The position numbers and the translations under genes were made by a program. Below the pieces are notes generated by a model. It had not been told where the DNA came from. It saw nothing but the letters and a program-made list of their open reading frames with translations, and made no database searches. Positions 31,913-43,651 of a stretch of 64,000 nt of DNA are shown piece by piece. The stretch is taken from positions 224,393,258 to 224,457,257 of the forward strand of contig NC_133666.1 in NCBI RefSeq assembly GCF_037893015.1, given 5' to 3'. Numbering within the stretch: position 1 is the first letter of the stretch; each line of letters opens with the position of its first letter. The stretch is from Macrotis lagotis. Its lineage: Eukaryota; Chordata; Mammalia; Peramelemorphia; Peramelidae.

Positions 31913-32632
31913 CTTTCTACTCCCTGGTGACAATATAACTGTGGTCTGAATGTAATAAATGGAACTTGACCCTGAAAGAATTTAGACCACTAGAATAAAG
32001 TGAAGAGAAACGAATTCATATCAATGCAAAGATCAGAGGGCTGATGATGAAATATATCACCCTCCCTCCTGTAAGAGAAGCAGCAACTTTTGTAAAATGA
32101 GACATGAGTCATCAAACAATGTCTTGGTTTTATTTTCTTTCTCCCTACTTTTTTTAAATAAGGAAAAACTGGGGGGGGGGGTGTGGAAAGGTTTTGGAAA
32201 ATGACATAGAAAGTTAAAAAAAAGCAGTGTTGGCAAAGAAAAGAGAATTTGGTTCAAAATCTACACCCCCCCAACCCCTCCTCTTACTATTACACCCTCA
32301 GCAATTAACTTCTGCGATCTCAATTTCCTTATTGATAAAATGACACCTTACCTTGAAAGGTTGTTGTGGGGATTAAAAAAAATAATTGATCATTATTAAT
32401 TTTTAAAAAGCTGACTGACTACATAAACATTACCAGAGTTAATGCAACTCTTCAGAAGTGAAAATTTTCACCTCTTTTTTCCACTGGAAAAAAAAATCTG
32501 CTTTAGTAAATTTTTGGTCAAGAAGGTTAGTGTCAATGAGTCATGCATATTTATTGCTGTTTTTAATAAGAACTTATATCAGGAGGATTCTTTAGTGTTT
32601 CAGTCATCTGTTTCACTATCTAGGATATTTTA

Positions 32633-32782
32633 TAGGTTTTTTTTTTTACATGGCAAATGGAGTTAAGTGGCTTGCCCAAGGCCACACAGCTAGATAATTA
32701 TTAAGTGTCTGAGGCCGCATTTGAACTCAGGTACTCCTGACTCTAGGGCTGGTGCTCTATTCACTGCACCACCTAGCCACCC
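32633..32782 (-). mobile_element. tRNA-derived SINE (WSINE1-like) with perfect 17-bp target duplication
   Basis: (T)n, GGCAAATGGAGTTAAGTGG, TTTGAACTCAGGTACTCC, ending ACCACCTAGCCACCCC. CTATCTAGGATATTTTA is repeated exactly at 32616-32632 and 32783-32799. Confidence 0.96.
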
Positions 32783-32809
32783 CTATCTAGGATATTTTAA
32801 ACTAAATGT

Positions 32810-34390
32810 TCATAACCTGGAGTCCATGACATCCCAAAGTGTCCACAGATAAGATTTCAATGGGTCCATAAATTTCTGTTTTTTAAAAAATATTTTAATC
32901 AGTATTTAATTATAACTGATTTTACACTGGTAATAGTTTTATCTGAGAAGAGACCCCCAGGCTATACCAGATGGGACAGGGGTCCACAACAAGGAAAAAA
33001 GTTAAGAATCTCTGTTTGAAACAAACATTTGCAGTAGGTATAGTTGCAGAATGATTCAACGTCCATTATTTTTGTCTTTCTGGGATTATAGAGTATATGT
33101 GCCCTTTGAATGCTGATATTGATAAAGCAATTGTGGGTCGAGAGAGCATGGAAGCAGAAGCTGAATAACAGAAACTGTGGCTGGTGTTGATGTGTGATGA
33201 TCTTAATAAACCATGAATTGCTTACTTAATAGATGAGGTACATATTGATTTAATTATCACCTCTCTCAGGCACATAGTTTTTAGCTCTCAGAAAATTCAT
33301 TTTCTTCTACTGGGCTGTTGACCACATACTGTACTGTACTGTGCCCAATGCCTTTTAATTATTCTAAGAAAAATCTGAGGAATTATATTAGCAGGAACCA
33401 GCATGATAAATGACCTATCTGGTTCAGTTCACTTTAAAGTTCACAATTAAGCCTTTACTTTTTTTTCCCCTTTGTGTATTCAATTTGTGTTTAATCCACA
33501 GAAGCTTAATTAAGACTAAGTTCAAATAATGATATATTTTAACATCTTCTAAACTAAAGCTTAACATATCCCAATAAAATTTCCCACTAAAAATATCTGT
33601 CTTTTGTACAGCATTATTTAACTTTTAAACTAGTTTTATATGTGCTATCTTTGAGACAGTGGACCACAGTGAAAAGAATATTCCTGGTTGAGTGGCTCTT
33701 TCCATAAGCATACTACTGTTTTTTTTTCCCCTCATAAGGCTATGATTTCACAGAATCAAAAAAAGATCCTTTAATTTTAGGAACATGGCCATTGATAATA
33801 AAGATAAGCTAATGGTAGCACTTCTTGGGAGATACACTGGAACTCCCTAAGTAGTTAAAGGTATTGAGATAATAAAAGAAAGGGACAGAAGTAGCATTTC
33901 AGGGGTTTTACTGGAGGGAAAAAAAAAAGAATATTGTAAGGAGAAACTTGAAGTGGGCATTATTGGAAATACTGAGACTAACTCAGCAATTAAGCCTAAG
34001 CTGTCTTGGTTTATTTCTCCAACATTCTGGGTTACGAACTATGTTAATCACTTAATAAAATTCCTCTTACTTTTTATAGTCCACACTGTAAAAACTGTAT
34101 TAAATAAAACAATGACTCCATAACCCCTCTTTGGGAACATGAATACAGCCAAAGAACTGGAAAATATTTTCTACCACAAAATGAAAACTATAGCACTTTA
34201 AGGTAGCATTTTGATCCTGTACTCTTCGCAAAATTTTTTCAGCATTGACTTGGTATATTAATTTTTTTTATAAATTATATACATGTACTACTCCACTAAC
34301 AATACAATATACAATAAAACTTACACAAAAAATAGAACCTTTTAAAATATTCAATAAATATCAATTAATTTTTGGTCTTGGAATCAATTA
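32810..34390. other. Unassigned intron sequence, few repeats
   Basis: About 1.6 kb with no recognised SINE or LINE and no exon. It is one of the longer low-repeat stretches of the window. Confidence 0.45.
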
Positions 34391-34394
34391 CGAT

Positions 34395-34690
34395 ACACTA
34401 GAGTTTACTTAGTAGGGGAATGATCTTAGTAGGATTAGTAGCTGAGTGGAGGATGAATTAGAAGATTCTTGAGACAATGAGATCAATTTAGAAACTATCG
34501 AAATATTCTAGGTGAAAGTTGATGACAATTCTGAGAAAGGTGGTAGATGTGGATATTTTGATGAATATGAGAGATGTGGAAATAGAATTGACAAGCCTAA
34601 GCAACTAATCTAATATATAGAGTAAAGACTTAAGAATCAATCAGTTAATCAACAAGTGTTTCATTAAATACCTACTGGGCCTTACACTTT
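34395..34690 (-). mobile_element. L2-clade LINE fragment, antisense to the plus strand
   Basis: GTAGGGGAATGATCTTAG, GCTGAGTGGAGGATGAATTAG and GTTAATCAACAAGTGTTTCATT match the reverse of the marsupial L2 3' half. Frames are lost. Confidence 0.6.
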
Positions 34691-34696
34691 TAGGCT

Positions 34697-34730
34697 GAAA
34701 GAAAGAGAAAGAAAGAAAGAAAGAGAAGAA
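34697..34730. repeat. (GAAA)n tetranucleotide tract
   Basis: Imperfect GAAA units next to the antisense L2 fragment. Confidence 0.85.
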
Positions 34731-35044
34731 ATGGAGATTTGGGGGCAATAATGGATGAAGATGGTGGGGTGTGAACTATATTCCTACCCTTTTATTGGAT
34801 ATATCTTACAGTCATGCCACAGTCCCCTTAGAGTCATGCTATGTCACAATGGGGTTAGGTTTACCACTTTGATGACCACTACTCTAAGGAAAGCAAACAA
34901 AATAGAATCCAGTTCAGAACAATTAAGAAACAAACCTTCCTTTCATATTTCCTCATAACTAATTAGATATCCTTGAGATGTTAAATACCAACAAATAATC
35001 TTACTGGCTGCTGAAGTCTAAAGTGATGGAAAGATCACTAGTCT

Positions 35045-35160
35045 TGGTACATCTGCAAAATGGGAAAAACAAAACATATAAAGCCTGTCTTAAAGTGTGG
35101 TTGTGGGGAAAGTACTTTATAAACCTCAAAGTGCTATAGAAATTTAAGACTGTTATTATA
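35045..35160 (+). mobile_element. MIR/MON1 3' fragment
   Basis: TGCAAAATGGGAAAAACAAAAC, GGTTGTGGGGAAAGTACTTTATAAAC and GTGCTATAGAAATTTAAG fit the MON1 tail. Confidence 0.6.
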
Positions 35161-35819
35161 ACTGGGACTTTGTTTTCCCAGACTAGAGACTAACTCAATA
35201 AACATGCTCTTAAATGATCTCTTCAAACCTTCATGTTATAAGCACAAAGGCTTATAAGTATGTGAGTTTTTTAAATACAAAATTTTAAATACAAAAATTT
35301 AAATAAAAAACTGTGATTTCACCAGTCTACAGAAATTGTTGGCAAGAAAATTTCCTCCTCCATTGCAGATCAACTGGAGCCATGCCATTTAATAAAGAGA
35401 GTTATATGAGATATTGAGGGTTAAGCCAGCATGTGCCAGAATCCCAAATTGAAACCTGGTTATTCAGAGTCTAAGGCTGACTCTTTACCCACTATTCCAC
35501 AAGGCCTTGTATTTTAAAAATAAGAAATTTAGATTGATGCATTCAGGGTGCTTAAAGCTGCCTCATCATTTATGATTGCCACTGATTCCAAACCTATACC
35601 ATTGTTTGGATGGAAACATTACCAGAAAGATTAAAGTATTTCATTCTAATGACACTTGGATAGAAAAGTTTCTCTGAAAACCCACACAGCATGTTTCTTC
35701 CTTAATGATCATCATAGAACTCACATAGCTTTATTATGTCAGCTGACCTTGAAATTGTAAATCTCAGCAAGTTTAGCTAAGTTACTACATTTAACATGTC
35801 CATAAACATTGCTGCATAT

Positions 35820-35965
35820 GTCATAGGATCCCAGATTAAGAGCTAAGAGGAGGCTCAAAGACCATAAAGTCCAATCTTGTCATTTAAGGAAACTGAGGTA
35901 CTCAGGGTTAAGTTATTGCCCAAGGTCACATATTTATAAAGTAATAAGTATCACAGGGGTGTAAA
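35820..35965 (-). mobile_element. Old MIR/L2-type fragment
   Basis: AGTCCAATCTTGTCATTTAAGG, AACTGAGGTACTCAGGG and GCCCAAGGTCACATATTTA match the reversed mammalian repeat core. Confidence 0.6.
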
Positions 35966-36083
35966 CTGTTATGCTGATAATGTTTAACAATTGGCTGCTC
36001 AGGAAAAAATTCAGAGGCTATATACATTTAAGTTAGTATTATTTTCTCTATCTATTTCTTAATTCTAAACAATTAACAAAACA

Positions 36084-36408
36084 GGGAAGCTAGTGGTGCA
36101 GTTGATAGAGCACTGACTAGCCTTGGAGTCAGAAGGACCAGAGTTCAAATTCAATCTCAGATATTGAAAAATTACTAGTTATTTGACTTTGAGCAAGTCA
36201 CCTGTCCCTGATTGCCTCAAATTCAGGGCCATCTCCAGTTGTCCCAATTCATATCTGGCCACCAGATGCAGATGGCTCCAGAGGAGAAAGTGAGGCTTGT
36301 GACCCAGCACAGTGTCCCCTTCACTCAAATCTACTTCATATGCCTGTCATGGCATCACCTCCCTGATGATGTCATGGTCTTCTTCAAGAATGAAGAACAA
36401 ATACTAAT
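36084..36408 (+). mobile_element. Long tRNA-derived SINE (MAR1-related variant) with target duplication
   Basis: The tRNA-like head GGAAGCTAGTGGTGCAG is followed by a distinct body (GGGCCATCTCCAGTTGTCCC, GGAGGAGAAAGTGAGGC, GGCATCACCTCCCTGATG). AATTAACAAAACA at 36071-36083 and AATTAACAAGACA at 36409-36421 form the duplication. Confidence 0.88.
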
Positions 36409-36469
36409 AATTAACAAGACAATAATGTAATGTGTATCATTTTCTATTGTTAAATGACTACACTGAAAA

Positions 36470-36621
36470 AAAAATCTTTGGTTTTTGCAAGGCAATGGGG
36501 TTAAGCGACTTGTCCAAGGTCACGAAGCTAGGTAATTATTAAGTGTCTGAGGCTGGATTTGAACTCAGGTACCCCTGACTCCAGGGCCAGTGCTCTATCC
36601 ACTGTGCCATCTACCTACCCC
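36470..36621 (-). mobile_element. tRNA-derived SINE (WSINE1-like)
   Basis: GGTTTTTGCAAGGCAATGGGG, GATTTGAACTCAGGTACCCC, ending GTGCCATCTACCTACCCC. Confidence 0.95.
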
Positions 36622-36959
36622 TTCACATTAAAAATTAAATAGTCAAATCTCTCATGAGGTTAAGTCAGGTTTCAGCACATTTAACTCCTTGGAAAACCAG
36701 TGCCCTTTCTACTATACACATGTCTATTGAACAAAATGAGCTACTGAACAAAAATGATCAATCCCTGTCCTTAAGGAGATTATTTTCTATTGAGAATTAT
36801 GCAATACATGCTAATCACAGCCACTATACCATTTTATTTATGAAATGAACATATAGTTAGTCAATTAGCACTTATGTTCCTGGGAGCATATTAATGATCT
36901 TTCTTCCAAGAAAGGTCAAAAAACAATCCTTGTACACTCAAGGAAAGTACATTTATCAA

Positions 36960-37270
36960 AGGAGCTAAATTATATAAGATATATAGAGGAGGTGGTTGGC
37001 AATCTCAGAGGAAAGGAGTTAGCAGTTGGAGAGCTTGGAAAAAGAAGGTTGAGGGAGGAGATACTGGAGCTGAGTCTGAGATAAACTAGGGAAACTAAGA
37101 GGTTATGATGAGGAGGAAGAAAATTCCAGACATTAGTGTTTGAAAAAGTGCAATTTGGTCAGTGCTGCTAGACTGCAGAATTTGTAAAGAAGAAAGAGTA
37201 AGAAGTTTGAAAATACAGAAAAGGGCCAGGTGATGAAGAGCTTTAAATACTAAATAGGCAATTTTTTTCA
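36960..37270 (-). mobile_element. L2-clade LINE fragment (antisense)
   Basis: TTCCAGACATTAGTG, GGGCCAGGTGATGAAGAGCTTTAAATAC correspond to the reverse of the L2 body. Confidence 0.6.
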
Positions 37271-37277
37271 TATGAGG

Positions 37278-37452
37278 AGGGAAGGAGGAAGGGAGAACTA
37301 GAGACAGAAACAGAGAGACAAAGATAAGGAGAGGCAGAAAGAGAGACAAAGACAGAGACAAAAAGTCAAAGAAAAACTAGAGACAGAAAGAGAAGAAGAC
37401 AGAAAAAGACAGAGAGAGAGAGAGAGAGCAAGAGATGGAGAGACAGAGTAGG
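37278..37452. repeat. Polypurine (GA-rich) tract
   Basis: About 175 bases of almost pure G/A on the plus strand with GAGACA, GACAGA and a (GA)n run at 37411-37427. It lies between two antisense L2 segments. Confidence 0.85.
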
Positions 37453-37454
37453 AG

Positions 37455-37517
37455 TCACCTTAGGAGTCTAGATGGTGAGAGTGAACAAGAGGGGGTAGCT
37501 GCATGAATGGAGAGAAG

Positions 37518-37561
<44 letters not shown>

Positions 37562-37805
37562 GCAGTAATAAAGGGAGAAACAGCAAGATTTGCAGTGGAA
37601 TGGACATGTAGTGTACCTTGATAGTGAAGTTTTGAGGATGTCATTGATGTTGCAAATCTGTATGACTGGCAGGAGGTTAGCAGCCTTAACAGATGGTATT
37701 TTGGAAGGGGATAGAATTGGGAGGAAAACTATTTTGAACCTATTAAGTTTAAGATGCCTAAGGAAATATAATTCAAAGAAATCCAAGGGACATCTAGAAT
37801 TCAGG
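37455..37805 (-). mobile_element. L2-clade LINE fragment (antisense), continued
   Basis: CACCTTAGGAGTCTAGATGG, GAAAACTATTTTGAACCTATTAAGTTTAAGATGCC (reverse of the H-L-K-L-N-M segment) and GACATCTAGAATTC. It continues the piece at 36960-37270 after the purine tract. Confidence 0.6.
37520..37556. repeat. (AT)n microsatellite
   Basis: About 18 AT units. Confidence 0.97.
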
Positions 37806-38278
37806 ACAGATTTTTTTTAAAAAACATCAAACTCTACAAATTTGGTCAATAATATCAATAGAATTCTTATTTTCATATTTATTATCAAATGATGTGATGT
37901 GCCTTGCTGACCTTGGCTGAGCTGATCTTCAGATAATCAAGATAATGTTTGTCACAGAAGTAAAAGATTTTCCTGTCCAGGAAGATTTAACTTTCTGAGT
38001 CCAGTCACCTCCATGCCATAGTCAGGAATCAAAGGAGAGAGTTTTTAAATTACACTATTTTAGAATTCAAGTGAGTTAGCTTGCTGATATTTGCCATTTT
38101 TAGCAGAACTTTTATTCATAGATATGCCAATTTAGAACAGAAACAATATTTAAAAATACATTGCTCTTAATGTTAATATCCCTAAACTACCTTGGGTTCA
38201 CTTTCTTCCATAACAAGTCTTGACCCCAAGGGCTGTTATTTTAATAGTTCAAAATGTACCTTTCAAAAATCCTTACTC

Positions 38279-38429
38279 AGGGTGGCTAGGTGGCATAGTA
38301 GATAGAGCATGAGCCCTGGAGTCAGGAGTACCTGAGTTCAAATCTGGCCTCACACTTAATAACTGCCTAGCCATGTGGCCTTGGGCAAGTCACTTAAACC
38401 CACTGCATTTCAAAAAAATCCAACAACAA
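38279..38429 (+). mobile_element. tRNA-derived SINE (WSINE1-like) with perfect 14-bp target duplication
   Basis: GGTGGCTAGGTGGCATAG, GAGTTCAAATCTGGCC, GGGCAAGTCACTTAAACCC and an A-rich tail. AAAAATCCTTACTC is repeated at 38265-38278 and 38430-38443. Confidence 0.96.
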
Positions 38430-38759
38430 AAAAATCCTTACTCTATGAAACTACCCCACTTTCTATCGGGAAAATCATCAACCCCAACTAACCCCCACCA
38501 TCTCATTCCTTCATTCCTGCTCCCAGGGTAATAAACATCACCAGAGAAAGTTGTGACACCAACCTAATTTCAACTACTATAATTTTTAGCTTGACCAGAT
38601 TTATGATTTCCTCAATGTAAGGAGCTCACGTTATGGAGAATTCCAATAATTCAGGTTTGTATCCCTAAAATCATCCTTGGCTTGAATTTCTTCTTCTCTC
38701 TCATCCCTCACAGTCTATCACTTACTAAGTATTTAAAATCCTCCACAATATCACCCTAA

Positions 38760-39050
38760 ATTAACCTTTAGTATTATTGATGATTATAATAACTATAATT
38801 TATATAGTAATATAAATTTTGCAAAGTTCTGTACAGATATCTCATTTTATTCTCACAATCATCCAAAGTGCTGTTATTATCATTCCTTTACATATAAGAA
38901 AACTGAGGTAGACAGTGGCTAAATGACCATAGTCACCCAGTTAAGTAAGTTTTGGAGTCAGAATTTGAACTCAGGCCTTCCTTACTCAATCTAGGTCTAA
39001 TGCTATTCATAACTCAAAGTCCAAGGCTATGTCCATTTTACAACTATAGC
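38760..39050 (-). mobile_element. MIR/MON1-like SINE
   Basis: ATATCTCATTTTATTCTCACAATC, AAGAAAACTGAGGTAGACAG and ATTTGAACTCAGGCCTTCC. Confidence 0.75.
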
Positions 39051-39431
39051 TGCCTCATTTCATATTACCTTAATATCCAGTGAAGCTAGTTGGCTAGGAA
39101 TTTCTCTTCACAACATTATATCTACCCCCACCTCCTTGTCATTACACCAATTTCCCCCCATGTCTAGAATACACTTTCTGATCAACTCTATCTTCCAATT
39201 GTAGTTCAAATGGCCCCTCTTAATATCAAGTCTTCTTTGATACCCTCATCAATTTTTTTTTCCTTTCTGAAAATACTTTGAATACAAATCTACACATATC
39301 CCCCAACATAAAGAAAGATCTTTTAAGTCTTTTGTATTATTGTGTTTTATCATTAAAAGTCTTGCAAAAAGTAGGTACTTAAATGCTGGTGGAATTGTAT
39401 GGGCTGTCTGATCAAATCCCTGAAATGGCTC

Positions 39432-39705
39432 CTTAGGTAGAGATGGTAGCACAGCAGATAGAGTGCTGAGCCTAAAGTTAGGAAAACTGAAATCCCAATC
39501 TATCCTCTGACTAACTAAGTATATGATGCCAGGCAGTCACTTAAGCTCTGCCTGCCTTATTTATTCATATGCAAAATGGAGATCACAACAGTACCTCACT
39601 CCCAGGATTCTTGAGAACATCAAATGAGATAATATTTGTTAAGTATCTACTTTGGTACTTGGAACACTGTAGGCACAATAATATAAAATCTTGTTCTTTC
39701 CCCTT
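39432..39705 (+). mobile_element. MON1-like SINE
   Basis: GGTAGCACAGCAGATAGAGTGC, GCAGTCACTTAAGCTCTGCC, GCAAAATGGAGATCACAAC, CAAATGAGATAATATTTG and GTACTTGGAACACTGTAGGC. Confidence 0.8.
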
Positions 39706-40855
39706 TCTACTGTCTATAAAAGTTAGTTAAGACTTAAGATGAAGCTAAGATGATTTAGTCTAATATTAGAAGTCCTCCATCATTTGATACTATTTTATTT
39801 CTTTAGACTTATCACATACAAATTCCTCCACATAAACTGTACTAGACTACTTGTAGTTCACATATGGATAACTTATGTCTCCCCATTCACACCCCTAAAT
39901 GCCTCTGGTAACTTTATGCCCTTCCCTGGCTCTGTTTATTAATCCCTAACCCCCCTTTATAGTCCAGCTGAAAGCTACCTTATCCATTCATTAAACCTTC
40001 GAGCTCTCTTGTTCATTTGGTTTGAAGATAGTATCGTCCAAACTTAGATATCATGAAAGGATATGTCTCCCTAGAATGTCTTATAAGTATATAAGGGAAG
40101 CAAAAAGGATATTCTACAATGTGTAATCTGAGCCCATAATTCAAATTTCTGCCACTGTTTGCACACATAGGCAATCTACATCATGAAATAATGAGGACTC
40201 AAGAGGAATTACCTCTGGGGTGCTTTTTAAGCAAAATAAAAATTACATAATACAAGCCAGTTGTATTTGAAAACCAGAAATTATGTAAATTGTGCCTGAA
40301 ATAAGGTTTATGATCTTGTATTTTCTATCTTGAGACTCCCAGGGAACATAGCAGTGAGCTTAACAGAAGGCCGTATTACAACCAGAATAATTATATATAG
40401 AGCAAGTTTTTAAATATTTAAATAATACCTTCTAATGAGTTCCATTCTTGTAATGACCTGGTTGAACAAGCTCAGTGCTTTCTGTTAATCTTTGTTCCCT
40501 CTTGATCAGAGCATGACCCACCTGTCCAGGAGGGATATTTTTCAGCTTGTATGTCTCTGGTAGGTGTGATTACCTGTTGGTTTATGTCTATTCCTATTCG
40601 TGGCAGAAGGAAGTCAGGGAACATGTCTGAGTTGGTCATATGCCCAGAAACAGTAGGTCGTCCTTAAATAACTAATGAAAGAAACGAGAGAATAGACTTC
40701 ATCCTTGAAAGATATCTAAAGGGGTAAGGCAATATCATATAGATATTCATAAGAAATGAATACTACATCTCTATCTGTTGAGCATAAATGAATCCTGACT
40801 ACATATAAAGTTATAAAATTCACACTTTTATAATGCTCTTTAGCCATAAAACAGT
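39706..40855. other. Unassigned intron sequence
   Basis: No repeat or exon recognised. 40200-40700 is less AT-rich and has no low-complexity sequence. Confidence 0.45.
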
Positions 40856-40857
40856 TT

Positions 40858-41090
40858 TCTTAAATTATCTAATTCACTCACATAGGAACATAGATTTAAA
40901 ACTGGAAAGGGACATAAAAGTTCATCTAGTTCAATCCCTTCATTTTATAAATGACAAAACTAAAGCCAATGAAGTTAAATAATTTGTTCGTGGTCACATC
41001 AGTACTAAGTTGCAGAATGGAGATTTGAACTTATATCCTCTGACCTCAAATCCAACACATATTCCATCACACTATTCACAGTAAGCACCT
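40858..41090 (-). mobile_element. Old mammalian repeat (MIR/L2-type), antisense
   Basis: AAAAGTTCATCTAGTTCAATCCC, ATTTTATAAATGACAAAAC, GGAGATTTGAACTTATATCCTCTGACC. Confidence 0.65.
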
Positions 41091-41094
41091 GAGA

Positions 41095-41995
41095 TCGGTC
41101 ATGCAAGAGTTTTTAATCATCCTTAGTTTACTAATGGAAGATTGGGACTGAAAAATGCTAAATACCATAGCCAAGGTTAAATGGCTAATAGTAAAGAAGA
41201 GATCTAAAGTAGCACTTGACACACTCCAAATTCAATGATATTTCATTATACTTGACTATATTAATACACAAATTGCTGCTGGGAGTAACAATTATATAGT
41301 TCTACCACAAAGATGGGTTTTGTTGAATCAGCCTATCTTTTTTACAGCATCAGTCTACATCACTTTCTGATTATAAATAGTAAAATGGAGATAGCACTTG
41401 AGGCTAAAAGATTTCCTAATTTGTAGTCCTTTAAAAGAGTGACAGCATTCTATCTTGCTTTGGCTCTCCCACATAGCAAACAGTATGTTCTGCCTCTAGG
41501 TTCTCTTTGAAGGGGTGGCAGATGAATAATGTTCCCATGTGGAACATGTTCTATACCAGGAGATCTTATATCTGAGTCCTGGCTGGCTTTTACTGCCTTG
41601 TGTTTCCTTTCTTGTAGTTGTTATTGAATCTTGCGTAAATCATACTCTCAGGAGATTGTTGTGAAAAATTTCTTTTGTGAGTATAAAATAAAACCTATCC
41701 TATACTGTATTGTAAGGTTTATTTTATTCATATTATTATTAAACATTTTGTAGCCCCCCCAACTTGAAACTAAATCTAAGCTTTAAATAATTTGCCTCTA
41801 GATTAGTAGTGTAATCAGTAGGAGTGTGAGAAAAAGGAAGCCTAGTTCCTCTCATTAGATGCCAAGATCTTGTTCAACTGAAAATTATCAGACCTTAAGA
41901 CAAGCCCCACAGCAGAGGGGATTTTAGTGGTGAAGATAATGAATTCAGTAGCCCAATCCATGTGAACTCAGCAGGAGTTTCTCAATGTTAGAACC
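41095..41995. other. Unassigned intron sequence
   Basis: Nothing recognisable apart from short simple runs. Confidence 0.45.
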
Positions 41996-41999
41996 AAAA

Positions 42000-42190
42000 A
42001 GAGGTAGGCAATGTATAATGGATAGAGAATTGACCAAGAGCCAGAAAGACAAAGGTTTGAGTCCCATCTCAGACACATATTGGTTATGTGACCAGGGACA
42101 AATCACTTAACTTCTATAGGATTATTAAGTCTTATAGAAGTTTCTGACCCATATTAGCAAAGAGAATTTTCTCCTTTAGCAGCTCATCAT
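42000..42190 (+). mobile_element. Degenerate MON1/MAR1-like SINE
   Basis: GTATAATGGATAGAGAATTG, GGTTTGAGTCCCATCTCAGACAC, GTGACCAGGGACAAATCACTTAAC. Confidence 0.75.
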
Positions 42191-42274
42191 ATGAAATCAT
42201 AAGTCTAATCCCTAGTCCTCTCTTACATAAAGGATAATTGAGAGATGGCCAAAAGGGTGGATTGTCTTATTCAA

Positions 42275-42440
42275 TTATGGAGGGGAGATCTGTAACAACT
42301 TGTTCAAGGTAATGAAGCAAGTCTTTCTGAAACAGAAGCTGAATTCAACATTTCTGACTACTGAACCAAACTTTACTAAAAAACTAAGACCCCCCCCTTT
42401 ACAAATATTTCTACCATTCTTTATCAAATTCTTTACACAT
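42275..42440 (+). repeat. First copy of a local imperfect direct repeat
   Basis: CAACTTGTTCAAGGTAATGAAGCAAG, CTGAAACAGAA and ATTCTTTATCAAATTCTTTACAC recur at 42925-43130 in the same order, about 630-690 bp away. Confidence 0.6.
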
Positions 42441-42478
42441 CAAAACTATAATCTACTAAATAGATGTACTAGTATTAA

Positions 42479-42511
<33 letters not shown>

Positions 42512-42535
42512 TATTATTATTATTAATGATGAAAC
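42479..42535. repeat. (CAT)n-(TAT)n trinucleotide array
   Basis: About 10 CAT units then TAT units; produces a spurious poly-Ile frame. Confidence 0.95.
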
Positions 42536-42924
42536 TATTAAAAGTTAGATATTTATGACTATTCATGATACAATCATTTTTGGAAGGAAATTTGGAGTGC
42601 TCTATTTATGTAATGGTTAGTTTCTTTCTCTTCATCCTTTATTACAATGGATGGTTTATCAGGAAGGGGTAGGGATATTCCTGTTTCAGCATTCAAGTTA
42701 TTGAAGAAAATATGTGAAGCTATGGTCAGATGAGATAGCACTACTTTCATATGAAACCTTAAGAAAATGGGGTATTTAGGAGAAACATTTTTGCAGAGGA
42801 ACAATGCTATTGAAAGGGAAGTGTTTTCTAAGTCTATATCTCTAGCATCGTCAAACAATCTGCCTCCTATATCCTATAAAAGAGCAGGTTCTCTTATTAC
42901 TAATTTACAGATGGGAAATGTGTG

Positions 42925-43130
42925 GCAACTTGTTCAGGGTAATGAAGCAAGACTATCTGAAACAGAAAGAAACTAAATTCAAGACTTCTGATAATTAATC
43001 ATCAGTTTAACCATTGACTCTTTGTCTCCCCTTAACACTAGATCCTACAGAAGCATATATACACATGCACACACACATACACACACATTTTCTGAATAGT
43101 TCTATCATTCTTTATCAGACTTTGCACTAT
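42925..43130 (+). repeat. Second copy of a local imperfect direct repeat
   Basis: CAACTTGTTCAGGGTAATGAAGCAAG, CTGAAACAGAA, TCATTCTTTATCAGACTTTGCAC parallel 42275-42440; a CA-rich run at 43050-43090 lengthens this copy. Confidence 0.6.
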
Positions 43131-43325
43131 TACTTTATGTAAATGTGAGATATTATTAAGAACAACACCATAATTATAAGTCCAAAAGTCCTGAGATAAA
43201 TCTCATCACTTCAAAAATAATGTAGCTAGAGGATCAATCTGATGAAACCATGAAAAAAATATTCTTGACTTGGTACGGTTATGATCTACCTGAATAACTT
43301 GAAGTTTTATCCTTTAATAGGAATT

Positions 43326-43328
<3 letters not shown>

Positions 43329-43369
<41 letters not shown>

Positions 43370-43370
43370 T

Positions 43371-43402
<32 letters not shown>
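43329..43402. repeat. (GT)n-GTACGTAC-(AC)n near-perfect palindrome
   Basis: About 19 GT units (43329-43366), the self-complementary centre GTACGTAC (43365-43372), then about 14 AC units to 43402. Arms of about 34 bases pair with a single mismatch at 43374. Confidence 0.97.
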
Positions 43403-43407
<5 letters not shown>

Positions 43408-43490
43408 GAAATATGCACCTATATTGAGAAGATGTAGTATGGAAGAGTGAAAAGAATGCTGACTTCAAATGACCTTTAAGATCACTTCCA

Positions 43491-43651
43491 GGGGCGGCTA
43501 GGTGGCCTAGTGGATAAAGCACCGGCCTTGGAGTCAGGAGTACCTGGGTTCAAATTCGGTCTCAGACACTTAATAATTACCTAGTTGTGTGGCCTTGGGC
43601 AAGCCACTTAACCCCATTTGCCTTACCAAAAAAAAAAAAACTTAAAAAAAA
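43491..43651 (+). mobile_element. tRNA-derived SINE (WSINE1-like) with perfect target duplication
   Basis: GGGGCGGCTAGGTGGCCTAG, GGGTTCAAATTCGG, GGGCAAGCCACTTAACCCC, A-rich tail. AAGATCACTTCCA is repeated at 43478-43490 and 43652-43664. Confidence 0.96.

Noticed and set aside
42574..42858. 94-codon minus-strand frame as a gene
   Set aside because: No recognised family, overlaps a local duplication and has no promoter or splice context.
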